DNA from: an uncultured Blautia sp. | GTDB taxonomy: Bacteria; Bacillota; Clostridia; Lachnospirales; Lachnospiraceae | Reading direction: 5' to 3' | Assembly (NCBI GenBank): GCA_900552095.1 | Contig: URYM01000151.1 | Location: forward strand, 1-5,078 | DNA: 5,078 nt | In this document: one piece after another, positions 1 through 5,029 of the stretch | How positions within the stretch are numbered: the stretch's first letter is position 1 | How the letters are laid out: every line of letters starts with the position of its first letter | The notes under the pieces: model-generated | What the model saw: the letters and a program-made list of their open reading frames with translations, nothing else | The model's database searches: none | What the model was told of the DNA's origin: nothing | Position numbers and translations under genes: made by a program

Positions 1-351
1 TAGCGGGGTAGTTGAATCGCTATCAACATATGCAACCTGCCGCAGGTACGGACGAAGGCGGGAAATGATAACATCGCCAGACTTTAGTATTTTTTTGTTG
101 CTGTTGAGCTGTCCGGGATTCTGGGGAATTCTCAGGTACCCGCCCATTGCATCAGAGGTATTAATTTGATACCAGGCAGAAGAATCCTTTTTCGAGGCAG
201 CAATATCATTTTCCAGCGCAATTATTTCAGAAAGTAATATGCCATCGTTCTCGTCCGACAGACTCATGCGTCTCTTGGGATTGTATCTTTCCGGTGTTAA
301 TACAAATTGCGGACCTAATTGAGTTGTTCTTTTTATTACACATATAGCCAT
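1..351 (-). CDS. Specificity (S) subunit of a type I-like / type IIH methyltransferase, N-terminal part only
   Basis: This is the first 117 codons of a gene that runs off the left edge with no stop. The start ATG (351-349) is 4 bases after the stop of the M-subunit gene and has the ribosome binding site AGGTGG, which overlaps the end of that gene, so the two are almost certainly co-translated. The family supplies target-recognition domains that bring the M subunit to its DNA site. The best visible signal is residues 92-109, GDVIISRLRPYLRQVAYV, resembling the stretch near the end of target-recognition domains in HsdS proteins. Just before it are a possible domain core (AWYQINTSDAMGGYLRIP, about 59-76) and a charged segment. 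The M-S gene order supports the call. Whether the full protein has one recognition domain (AhdI-like) or two (classical HsdS) cannot be seen here. Confidence 0.75.
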   Translation of the reverse strand, partial: MAICVIKRTTQLGPQFVLTPERYNPKRRMSLSDENDGILLSEIIALENDIAASKKDSSAWYQINTSDAMGGYLRIPQNPGQLNSNKKILKSGDVIISRLRPYLRQVAYVDSDSTTPL

Positions 352-355
352 ATTT

Positions 356-1573
356 TCACCACCTGATTCCTTCACTGCTTAGAAATGCCTTAAACTCAAC
401 CGCAATCTGATCTAAGTCATGATGGACATTTTTCCATGTTTTTGAACTATCATCTTTGAACAGAAGATTGCCTCTGCTGTCTTTTCCGGGAAGTTCGCTG
501 ATTCCGAAAAATACTTCTTCTGATGAGTTTCGTTTCCGCTCTCTTTTTTGTAAGAACAGGATACTTGTTTTTACTGCTGTATGGGGCATAAAAGCGTTTC
601 TTGGAATACCTACAACACCAACAACCCTGCATGTCTTATAGATCCATCGGCGCAGCGCTTCGTTTTCCTTACTGCCAAAAATATTATCAGGAAGAATGAT
701 TGCCATTCGGCCGCCAGGTTTTAATAAATGAATACATCTTTCTACAAAAAGAACATCTCTTTCGATTCGTGTCTTCCCGGAGGATATCTCATAACTTTCC
801 AAAATATCTGGCTCAATGATTTCGCCGGCAAAGGGGGGATTTGTGATAATGACATCAAATAAATCCTTTTTCTTCTCAATACGTAAGATATCTTCTATTG
901 TGGCAGAGATCTTACTAAGGCCCTTTTCAAATAACGATGCCCGCACATTGTTTTTTAAGAGACTGTTAACTTTGTGAATATGAGCGCCCTTTACTCCGCC
1001 AACATACATCAGTAGACGCGCAACCCGTGCTGCGGTGTTATCAAAATCAAATCCCCATAAATCAGCTCCGTTTATTCTGCCATGCAGATAAGTATGATAC
1101 AAAAATGCGCCTGATCCGGCAGCGGGATCTAAAATGCTCTCATTGTATTTGGGATTCAGTATGTTTACACAAAAATCTACAAGATATCGAGGAGTAAAAA
1201 ATTGTCCTTTGGCTCCTTTTTTCTCTCGCGAAATGATATATTCAAAGATTCCATCTATTCCTTCATACCCCTCTTCGATAAACGAAAATGATTTAATAAT
1301 ATTGAGACAGACAAAAAACTGTTCCTCTGAGATATTGAGCTTTTTTTCTATCAGTATGCCGGGCCATTTATCATCAATTAAGGTCAGTAAATTGTTGGCA
1401 TCATCCAACAGGCATATCTTGTTTTCCTTATGTAAATCTTCCCATAGTTTGATAAGTACGATCTTAAATATTTCTTCAAACTCATTTTCACCGGAGTTTG
1501 CTAACATGACTTCTTCCAGCCGACGATATGCAGCGTCAAATGTTTCAATGTTTGTAGCTTTTCTCTTGGCCAT
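356..1573 (-). CDS. N6-adenine DNA methyltransferase, M subunit (HsdM-like, type I/type IIH)
   Basis: A 405-aa SAM-dependent N6-adenine methyltransferase of the HsdM type, expected to protect the host site together with the S subunit encoded next. An alpha-helical N-terminal region (about 1-115) leads into motif X (KGQFFTPRYLV, 122-132). The SAM-binding motif I follows, DPAAGSGAF at 149-157, then the catalytic motif IV NPPF at 245-248, which marks N6-adenine (gamma-class) enzymes. Further conserved blocks are LLKPGGRMAIILPDNIFG (283-300) and the region around HTAVKTSILFL (331-341). It is shorter than typical type I M subunits (about 500 aa); the sequence after residue 345 is especially short. 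The start is supported by GGGGAGG (1585-1579) 5 bases upstream and by a promoter ending at 1596. It is divergent from the regulator and nuclease genes and forms an operon with the S gene (4-base gap). It uses many AT-rich codons, unlike the genes at the right end. The methyltransferase call is very sure; the type IIH assignment rests on context. Confidence 0.93.
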   Translation of the reverse strand: MAKRKATNIETFDAAYRRLEEVMLANSGENEFEEIFKIVLIKLWEDLHKENKICLLDDANNLLTLIDDKWPGILIEKKLNISEEQFFVCLNIIKSFSFIEEGYEGIDGIFEYIISREKKGAKGQFFTPRYLVDFCVNILNPKYNESILDPAAGSGAFLYHTYLHGRINGADLWGFDFDNTAARVARLLMYVGGVKGAHIHKVNSLLKNNVRASLFEKGLSKISATIEDILRIEKKKDLFDVIITNPPFAGEIIEPDILESYEISSGKTRIERDVLFVERCIHLLKPGGRMAIILPDNIFGSKENEALRRWIYKTCRVVGVVGIPRNAFMPHTAVKTSILFLQKRERKRNSSEEVFFGISELPGKDSRGNLLFKDDSSKTWKNVHHDLDQIAVEFKAFLSSEGIRW

Positions 1574-1595
1574 TGTTGCCTCCCCTTTCTGTGGT

Positions 1596-1624
1596 ATTGT
1601 AGCATATTATTCCAGAGAAGTAAA
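1596..1624 (-). promoter_or_regulatory. Promoter of the methyltransferase/specificity operon
   Basis: On the minus strand, TTTACT (1624-1619, 4 of 6 to TTGACA) is followed after 17 bases by TACAAT (1601-1596, 5 of 6), with a TG one base before the -10 hexamer (extended -10). Transcription would begin near 1589, giving a leader of about 16 bases that holds little more than the ribosome binding site. The call comes from consensus matching only. Confidence 0.6.
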
Positions 1625-1636
1625 GACTGTGGTCTT
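1623..1636. repeat. Short inverted repeat next to the methyltransferase promoter
   Basis: AAGAC (1623-1627) and GTCTT (1632-1636) are perfect inverted arms around TGTG. The element touches the -35 hexamer of the methyltransferase promoter and contains GAC...GTC. That is reminiscent of operator half-sites (GACT/AGTC) known for some controller proteins, but it differs from the tandem elements at 1650-1679. It may be chance. Confidence 0.35.
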
Positions 1637-1649
1637 GAGATAAGTATAC

Positions 1650-1679
1650 ATTCCAATTTGGAATATTCTATTTTGGAAT
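1650..1679. promoter_or_regulatory. Tandem 15-bp palindromic operators, candidate binding sites of the HTH controller
   Basis: Two 15-bp elements abut exactly: ATTCCAATTTGGAAT (1650-1664) and ATTCTATTTTGGAAT (1665-1679). They agree at 13 of 15 positions. The first is a perfect palindrome with 7-bp arms around a central T; the second keeps 5 of 7 arm pairs. Their centres, 1657 and 1672, are 15 bp apart. The first covers the -35 hexamer of the regulator promoter and the second fills most of the spacer up to the -10. Paired palindromes at the promoter of a small HTH gene in a restriction-modification locus are the usual layout of controller-protein operators. The position suggests autorepression; activation is less obvious, since neither site lies upstream of the -35. 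Confidence 0.75.
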
Positions 1680-1686
1680 ATATAAT
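1658..1686 (+). promoter_or_regulatory. Promoter of the regulator/endonuclease operon
   Basis: TTGGAA (1658-1663, 4 of 6 to the -35 consensus) and a perfect TATAAT (1681-1686) are separated by 17 bases. Transcription would begin near 1692-1694, almost at the AAGGAGG ribosome binding site, so the transcript has a very short leader. The tandem operators overlap this promoter, so a bound regulator should directly affect polymerase binding. Confidence 0.7.
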
Positions 1687-1692
1687 ATGAAA

Positions 1693-1699
1693 AAGGAGG
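1693..1699 (+). promoter_or_regulatory. Ribosome binding site that fixes the regulator start at 1705
   Basis: AAGGAGG lies 5 bases before the ATG at 1705. The in-frame ATG at 1687 directly follows the TATAAT box, would be upstream of the predicted transcription start, and has no ribosome binding site, so 1705 is the better start. Confidence 0.8.
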
Positions 1700-1704
1700 T
1701 TCGT

Positions 1705-1947
1705 ATGAAAAGCATATATTCTGACGATTACATCAACATTATCTCTGTTTTACGTGCTATCCGAATAAATAAGAATATTACTCAGGCAGAAATGGCGAAA
1801 CTGCTGAACACAACGCAGTCATTTGTTTCTAAGGTTGAGAATAGAGAACGTCGATTGGATGTGATCGAATTGTTATCGTGGATTGATGCGCTGGACGTAT
1901 CTGTTTCTGATGTTTTGCCCGAAAAATATATGAGCAGGAGGAAGTAA
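1705..1947 (+). CDS. Xre/Cro-family helix-turn-helix controller (C) protein of the restriction-modification system
   Basis: An 80-aa protein that is essentially one lambda-repressor-like HTH domain. TQAEMAKLL (26-34) is the first HTH helix and TTQSFVSKVENRERRLDV (36-53) carries the turn, the recognition helix and the conserved start of helix 4; VIELLSWIDAL (53-63) completes the core. Size and fold match controller proteins of type II systems, which dimerise on paired palindromes and time nuclease expression. It lies directly before the nuclease gene (3-base gap; that gene's ribosome binding site is inside this one), so the two are translated together. The likely targets are the tandem palindromes at 1650-1679, which would make it autoregulatory. 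The longer form from 1687 (86 aa) is disfavoured because that ATG abuts the -10 box. The HTH call is very sure; the controller role is inferred from context. Confidence 0.88.
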   Translation: MKSIYSDDYINIISVLRAIRINKNITQAEMAKLLNTTQSFVSKVENRERRLDVIELLSWIDALDVSVSDVLPEKYMSRRK

Positions 1948-1950
1948 CGA

Positions 1951-2775
1951 ATGGCTTTTATGACGAAAGAAGAATACGAAGCATACGTGAAAGAGCATAC
2001 CCATAGTGTTGTGAGCGGCGAAGAGATTGCCTATATAAGGACAGCACTGCGTCCGCTTATTGGGGCACAGTTTAATATATTATCCATACCCAAAGAGATT
2101 TTACTGGCGTTTGAGCCGTCTCAGATTGGAACAATAGTGGGTTCGTTAATGGATGCATGTATTCCTCAACTTTCTAAAATCACAGAGTCAGATACCTTCG
2201 ATTCTGTGGGTTTACGAAAAAATGATGGTATTCTTGGTGATCGGGAAGGATATCCTGACTATTTACATACGTCAGGAAAAAGACTCGAGCTAAAGCTCTT
2301 GTTTGTGGATAATCCAAATATCGAAATGAAGAAGCCGCCTACCCCCAGAGAACCGTCGGCCAGATTAACCCAGAAAGTTACCTTCAAAAACGTCCAGGCA
2401 GATAAGGATTTATTACTGGTTATTGCTTATGCACTGATGGAGAACAAGACAAAGCCTGGTTTCTTTTCTCCTGCAATTATCGATTTTGAAATTTTTCCTG
2501 TCTATGACTGTATTTTAGCCCGGGACCGCCGTATGTACAATTCTAATGGCGGGTGGTTTGGTCTGTTTGAGACGCCGGTAATTCTTAGTAATTTAGGTAA
2601 GAAAAAAATGGCTGCAGATCAGGCGATTGACTATTCGTCATACGGACGGAAAGAAAACGAAGGAAAAGATCTGAATGAAGATACAAACTTCGGTAAATTA
2701 AAGAGAATACCATATGCTCCGCTCCAGCAGTATATTAAGCCCGATAATTTTCTCTCTTTCTTTGAAGAAAAGTAA
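1951..2775 (+). CDS. Probable type II-like restriction endonuclease (PD-(D/E)XK fold), R subunit of a type IIH system
   Basis: A 274-aa soluble protein. I cannot place it in a named endonuclease family. The best catalytic signature is P102-D103, then E113-L114-K115 (YPDY, nine residues between the D and the E, then RLELKLLF), which fits PD-(D/E)XK nucleases: the acidic residues bind magnesium and K115 would be catalytic. Hydrophobic strands on both sides (LLLVIAYAL at 154-162; AIIDFEIFPVYD at 175-186) suit the core sheet of this fold. The basic, aromatic C-terminal third may contribute DNA recognition. There are no helicase or translocase motifs, so it is not HsdR. AGGAGG (1936-1941) lies inside the controller gene, 9 bases before the ATG; a second in-frame ATG at 1960 is possible but less well spaced. 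Size, the controller gene before it and the divergent M-S operon match the AhdI layout, whose nuclease is of similar length. The nuclease call is well supported by motif plus context, not proven. Confidence 0.72.
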   Translation: MAFMTKEEYEAYVKEHTHSVVSGEEIAYIRTALRPLIGAQFNILSIPKEILLAFEPSQIGTIVGSLMDACIPQLSKITESDTFDSVGLRKNDGILGDREGYPDYLHTSGKRLELKLLFVDNPNIEMKKPPTPREPSARLTQKVTFKNVQADKDLLLVIAYALMENKTKPGFFSPAIIDFEIFPVYDCILARDRRMYNSNGGWFGLFETPVILSNLGKKKMAADQAIDYSSYGRKENEGKDLNEDTNFGKLKRIPYAPLQQYIKPDNFLSFFEEK

Positions 2776-2823
2776 AGAAACACCGGATCATTGCGGTTCA
2801 AAAGAGGGAATCAGATACAGGTC
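2776..2823. other. Junction between the restriction-modification locus and the downstream chromosome-like operon
   Basis: The stretch from the nuclease stop to the next promoter has no coding capacity I would support. I see no tRNA end, direct repeat, insertion-sequence terminus or stem followed by a T-run. Composition and codon use change across it from AT-rich to more GC-rich, so it is the likely right boundary of an acquired segment. Confidence 0.35.
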
Positions 2824-2852
2824 TTGTCTTTCCTGGCATACCTGAGTATAAT
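2824..2852 (+). promoter_or_regulatory. Promoter of the GNAT-flavoprotein / YkgJ / DUF2284 operon
   Basis: TTGTCT (2824-2829, 4 of 6) and a perfect TATAAT (2847-2852) are separated by 17 bases. Transcription would start near 2859, giving a leader of about 54 bases before the ATG at 2913. Confidence 0.65.
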
Positions 2853-2867
2853 AACGGATAAACGTAT

Positions 2868-2883
2868 CATTTTTTGAAAAATG
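2868..2883. repeat. AT-rich inverted repeat in the leader of the GNAT-flavoprotein gene
   Basis: CATTTTT (2868-2874) and AAAAATG (2877-2883) are perfect 7-bp arms around TG. It lies between the predicted transcription start and the ribosome binding site. It could be a small operator. The 2-base loop and lack of GC pairs make an RNA hairpin or terminator unlikely, and chance in an AT-rich leader is possible. Confidence 0.3.
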
Positions 2884-2900
2884 CTTTAAAAGAAAAGAAC

Positions 2901-2906
2901 AGGAGG
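2901..2906 (+). promoter_or_regulatory. Ribosome binding site that fixes the GNAT-flavoprotein start at 2913
   Basis: AGGAGG lies 6 bases before the ATG at 2913. The open frame extends back to a TTG at 2874, but that lies inside the leader inverted repeat and has no ribosome binding site, so the extra 13 codons are not expected to be translated. Confidence 0.8.
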
Positions 2907-2912
2907 TTCGCC

Positions 2913-3944
2913 ATGCGATTAACAGATATTCTGATGGAGGAGGGGCGTCCCTATTACAATGCCATCCGCAGTCTTTATGAGGAGGCTTTTCCGGAGGAGG
3001 AGAAGAAACCCTTTGAGCGGATGGAGGAACTGGCTTATCAGGGAAAGATGGAGCTGCTGGCGCTGTGTAAAGAGGAGGAACTTCTGGGACTGGTGTTTTA
3101 TCTGATCACAGAGAAAACGGCGCTTCTGGATTATTTTGCTATTTTGCCGGAGAAGAGAAGTATGGGTTACGGCGGGAAAGCTGTGGCAGCTGTGCTGGAA
3201 CGCTTTTCGGACAGAAAGCTGATCTTTGAGATTGAGAAGCAGGATCCGTTGGCGGAAAATGCCGGAGACAGGAAACGGCGCAAGGCTTTTTATCTGAGAA
3301 ACGGACTGAAAGAAACGGGGCTTTTTGCCAACGTGTATCATACAGATTTTGAACTTCTGACGCCGGATGGCGAGCTGGATTTTGACACGTATGTGACAGC
3401 GCTCCGGGAGTCGATGGGAGAGGAGACTGTTCAGATCATTCATCCCGTGCTTTTGAAAAGTCCCATGCGGCTGAAAAAGCGGGAAGTGAAGGAAAAAGCG
3501 GATTTAAGGAGGATCCTGGACAGCTGCCAGGTCGTGCGTATTGCGGTCTGGGATCAGGAGGGACCTTATCTGGTTCCGGTGAATTTCGGTTATTCCTGGG
3601 AGGAAGAGACGGGACTTCAGATTTATCTGCATTCCGCAAAACAGGGACGGAAAGCTGCGGCTTTTGCCGGTTCCCCGGAGGTTGGATTTGAGATGGACTG
3701 TGACCATCAGTTGATCCGGGGGGATTATACCTGTGATTATTCTTATGGGTATTCCAGCATTACGGGAAAAGGACGGATCACGCTGGTGGAAGAGGAAAAG
3801 GAGAAGGAAGAAGGACTGCGCCGGATTGCCTGTCAGGTAGGAGCGGAAGTAAAATTCCTTCCGGAGATGATGGAGAAAGTGAACGTTTACCGACTGGATG
3901 CCGCCTGGTTTTCCGGGAAGAACAGGCCGGTGAAGAAAGGATAG
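2913..3944 (+). CDS. Two-domain protein: GNAT acetyltransferase fused to an FMN-binding split-barrel (Nim/pyridoxamine-phosphate-oxidase-like) domain
   Basis: A 343-aa cytosolic protein. Residues 1 to about 170 are a GNAT domain, which moves acetyl from acetyl-CoA to an unknown acceptor. Core strands (LLGLVFYLI, 57-65; ALLDYFAILP, 70-79) lead into the acetyl-CoA loop around RSMGYGGKA (82-90), and AFYLRNGLKETG (125-136) is the typical C-terminal GNAT strand-helix. Residues 185-340 resemble the FMN-binding split barrel of NimA-like pyridoxamine-phosphate-oxidase relatives. MRLKKREV (185-192) looks like the usual N-terminus of stand-alone members; VPVNFGYSW (221-229), LHSAKQGRKAAAF (239-251), VGFEMD (257-262) and YGYSSITGKGRI (278-289) follow. 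The internal ATG at 3465 that would begin that domain has no ribosome binding site, and the frame is unbroken, so this is a real fusion. It heads an operon: the next gene starts 13 bases after its stop. Nim relatives reduce nitroimidazoles or act as general flavin reductases; the substrate here is unknown. Confidence 0.85.
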   Translation: MRLTDILMEEGRPYYNAIRSLYEEAFPEEEKKPFERMEELAYQGKMELLALCKEEELLGLVFYLITEKTALLDYFAILPEKRSMGYGGKAVAAVLERFSDRKLIFEIEKQDPLAENAGDRKRRKAFYLRNGLKETGLFANVYHTDFELLTPDGELDFDTYVTALRESMGEETVQIIHPVLLKSPMRLKKREVKEKADLRRILDSCQVVRIAVWDQEGPYLVPVNFGYSWEEETGLQIYLHSAKQGRKAAAFAGSPEVGFEMDCDHQLIRGDYTCDYSYGYSSITGKGRITLVEEEKEKEEGLRRIACQVGAEVKFLPEMMEKVNVYRLDAAWFSGKNRPVKKG

Positions 3945-3957
3945 ATGGAAAAAAGTT

Positions 3958-4647
3958 ATGGAACGGGAAATTGATCTGGCTCAGATCTCTGACGGGCGAA
4001 GATATGGATTAAACGATCTGGTTAAGGCAGACTGTGCAGGCTGTCAGGGATGCTTTTCCTGTTGCTGCGGGATGGAAGATACGATCCTGCTGGATCCGTA
4101 TGATATGTACCGCATGGCAGGAGGACTGCAAAAAACCTTTGATCAGCTGCTGGAAGAGCAGAAAATAGAATTAAATTTGTCCGGCGGACTGATTCTTCCC
4201 AATCTGAGAATGGAAGTGGACAGCGGCCGCTGTGTTTTCCTGAATGGGACAGGCCGCTGCAGCATACATAAAATCCGTCCGGGGATCTGCAGGATCTTTC
4301 CTCTGGGCAGAGTGTACGAAGAAGGAAAACTTTCTTATTTCCTTCAGATTTATGAGTGCAGCAAACCGGGGCGCGCAAAGATAAAGGTGAAAAAATGGAT
4401 TGACACGCCGGAGCCGAAGCGATATGAAGAATATCTCCTGCGCTGGCACTATTTCGCAAAAGATCTGGGGACCCTGTTAGATGAAAAAGCAGACGAGGCA
4501 CTGACCCGGCAGCTTTCTTTATATGTGCTGAAGCAGTTTTTCAGAACCCCGTTTCCGGAGGGGAGATTTTATGAAGCGTTTGAACTGAGACTTCGGCTGG
4601 CGGAGAATTTCTGCGGCAGGCTGGGGCTGAAAGGAGATCATTTATGA
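3958..4647 (+). CDS. YkgJ-family cysteine-cluster protein
   Basis: A 229-aa soluble protein of the YkgJ (UPF0153, CxxCxxCC-type) family, thought to bind zinc or an iron-sulfur cluster; no reaction is established. The N-terminal cluster CAGCQGCFSCCC (C26, C29, C32, C35, C36, C37) is unusually dense. A second set follows: C92, C101 (GRCSIH) and C111 in the hallmark RPGICRIFP (107-115), then C134 (YECSKPG). The C-terminal half (about 150-229) is helical and unremarkable. The ATG at 3958 has only a weak ribosome binding site (GGA at 3947-3949, 8 bases upstream; AAAGGA at 3936-3941 is too far). Translation therefore probably depends on coupling to the upstream gene, whose stop is 13 bases before. 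Its stop overlaps the next start (ATGA at 4644-4647). Two adjacent cysteine-rich genes suggest a shared metal-dependent role, by inference only. Confidence 0.88.
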   Translation: MEREIDLAQISDGRRYGLNDLVKADCAGCQGCFSCCCGMEDTILLDPYDMYRMAGGLQKTFDQLLEEQKIELNLSGGLILPNLRMEVDSGRCVFLNGTGRCSIHKIRPGICRIFPLGRVYEEGKLSYFLQIYECSKPGRAKIKVKKWIDTPEPKRYEEYLLRWHYFAKDLGTLLDEKADEALTRQLSLYVLKQFFRTPFPEGRFYEAFELRLRLAENFCGRLGLKGDHL

Positions 4648-5029
4648 ACCACAGAGAAATAGAAGCATTGATTACCCGGTATCCCATTTATCAGTATGCC
4701 TTTGTCTCCACAGATGACATTGAGTTTACAGATAAAGTGCGGTCAATCTGCAAGAAGGAATGTGCCCGTTATGGGAAGTCCTGGTCCTGTCCTCCGGCGG
4801 TGGGGACTCTGGATGAATGTAAAAATCGCTGCCGCAGATTTCCGGAGGCTCTGTTCTTTTCTACAATTGCGGATGTGGAAGATTATTCAGATATGGATCG
4901 TCTGCTGGAAACCCGGAGGGAACATGAGAAAATCACAGGGGAAATCGAGGAACTTCTGAAAAAGGAGGGGAACCAGTGCTATACGCTCTCTTCCGACAGT
5001 TGCGCGCTCTGCGAGAAATGTACTTACCC
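4644..5029 (+). CDS. DUF2284 cysteine-rich, probably metal-binding protein, C-terminal part missing
   Basis: The frame begins at the ATG that overlaps the YkgJ stop (ATGA), so the two are translationally coupled. About 128 codons are genomic. Family marks: CKKECARYGKSWSCPPAVG (about residues 36-54), the typical cysteine-rich block ending in SWSCPP; C59 and C63; then the start of the second cluster near the cut, CYTLSSDSCALCEKC, which would bind a metal or iron-sulfur cluster. The function of DUF2284 proteins is not established. The frame stays open to 5078, but from about 5030 it reads through adapter sequence and yields a false tail (LLYTSPSPRD), which must not be counted as protein. The true gene is expected to continue beyond the contig. 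An alternative ATG at 4696 is in another frame and lacks the family motifs. Confidence 0.85.

Noticed and set aside
1134..1643. Plus-strand open frame of 169 codons
   Set aside because: It lies antisense to the well-supported methyltransferase gene, has no ribosome binding site and shows no protein family features; it is a reading-frame shadow.
1643..1671. Second minus-strand promoter with TATACT as -10
   Set aside because: The -10 is acceptable, but no recognisable -35 lies at 16-18 bases, and the promoter at 1624-1596 is clearly better.
2785..2802. Possible terminator after the nuclease gene (ACCG ... CGGT)
   Set aside because: The arms are only 4 bp and no T-run follows.
2919..3443. Minus-strand open frame of 174 codons
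   Set aside because: It is antisense to the GNAT domain, has low-complexity basic and Ser/Leu-rich composition and no motif; a shadow of the plus-strand gene.
3945..3974. Mini open frame ATG GAA AAA ... TGA directly after the GNAT-flavoprotein stop
   Set aside because: It is nine codons only and overlaps the YkgJ start in another frame. It may be chance, and nothing shows it is used as a leader peptide.
4022..4501. Minus-strand open frame of 159 codons
   Set aside because: It is antisense to the YkgJ-family gene, with no ribosome binding site or recognisable domain.
4696..4959. Plus-strand open frame of 87 codons inside the last gene
   Set aside because: The frame starting at 4644 carries the SWSCPP and other cysteine motifs of DUF2284 and is coupled to the upstream gene; this one has neither.
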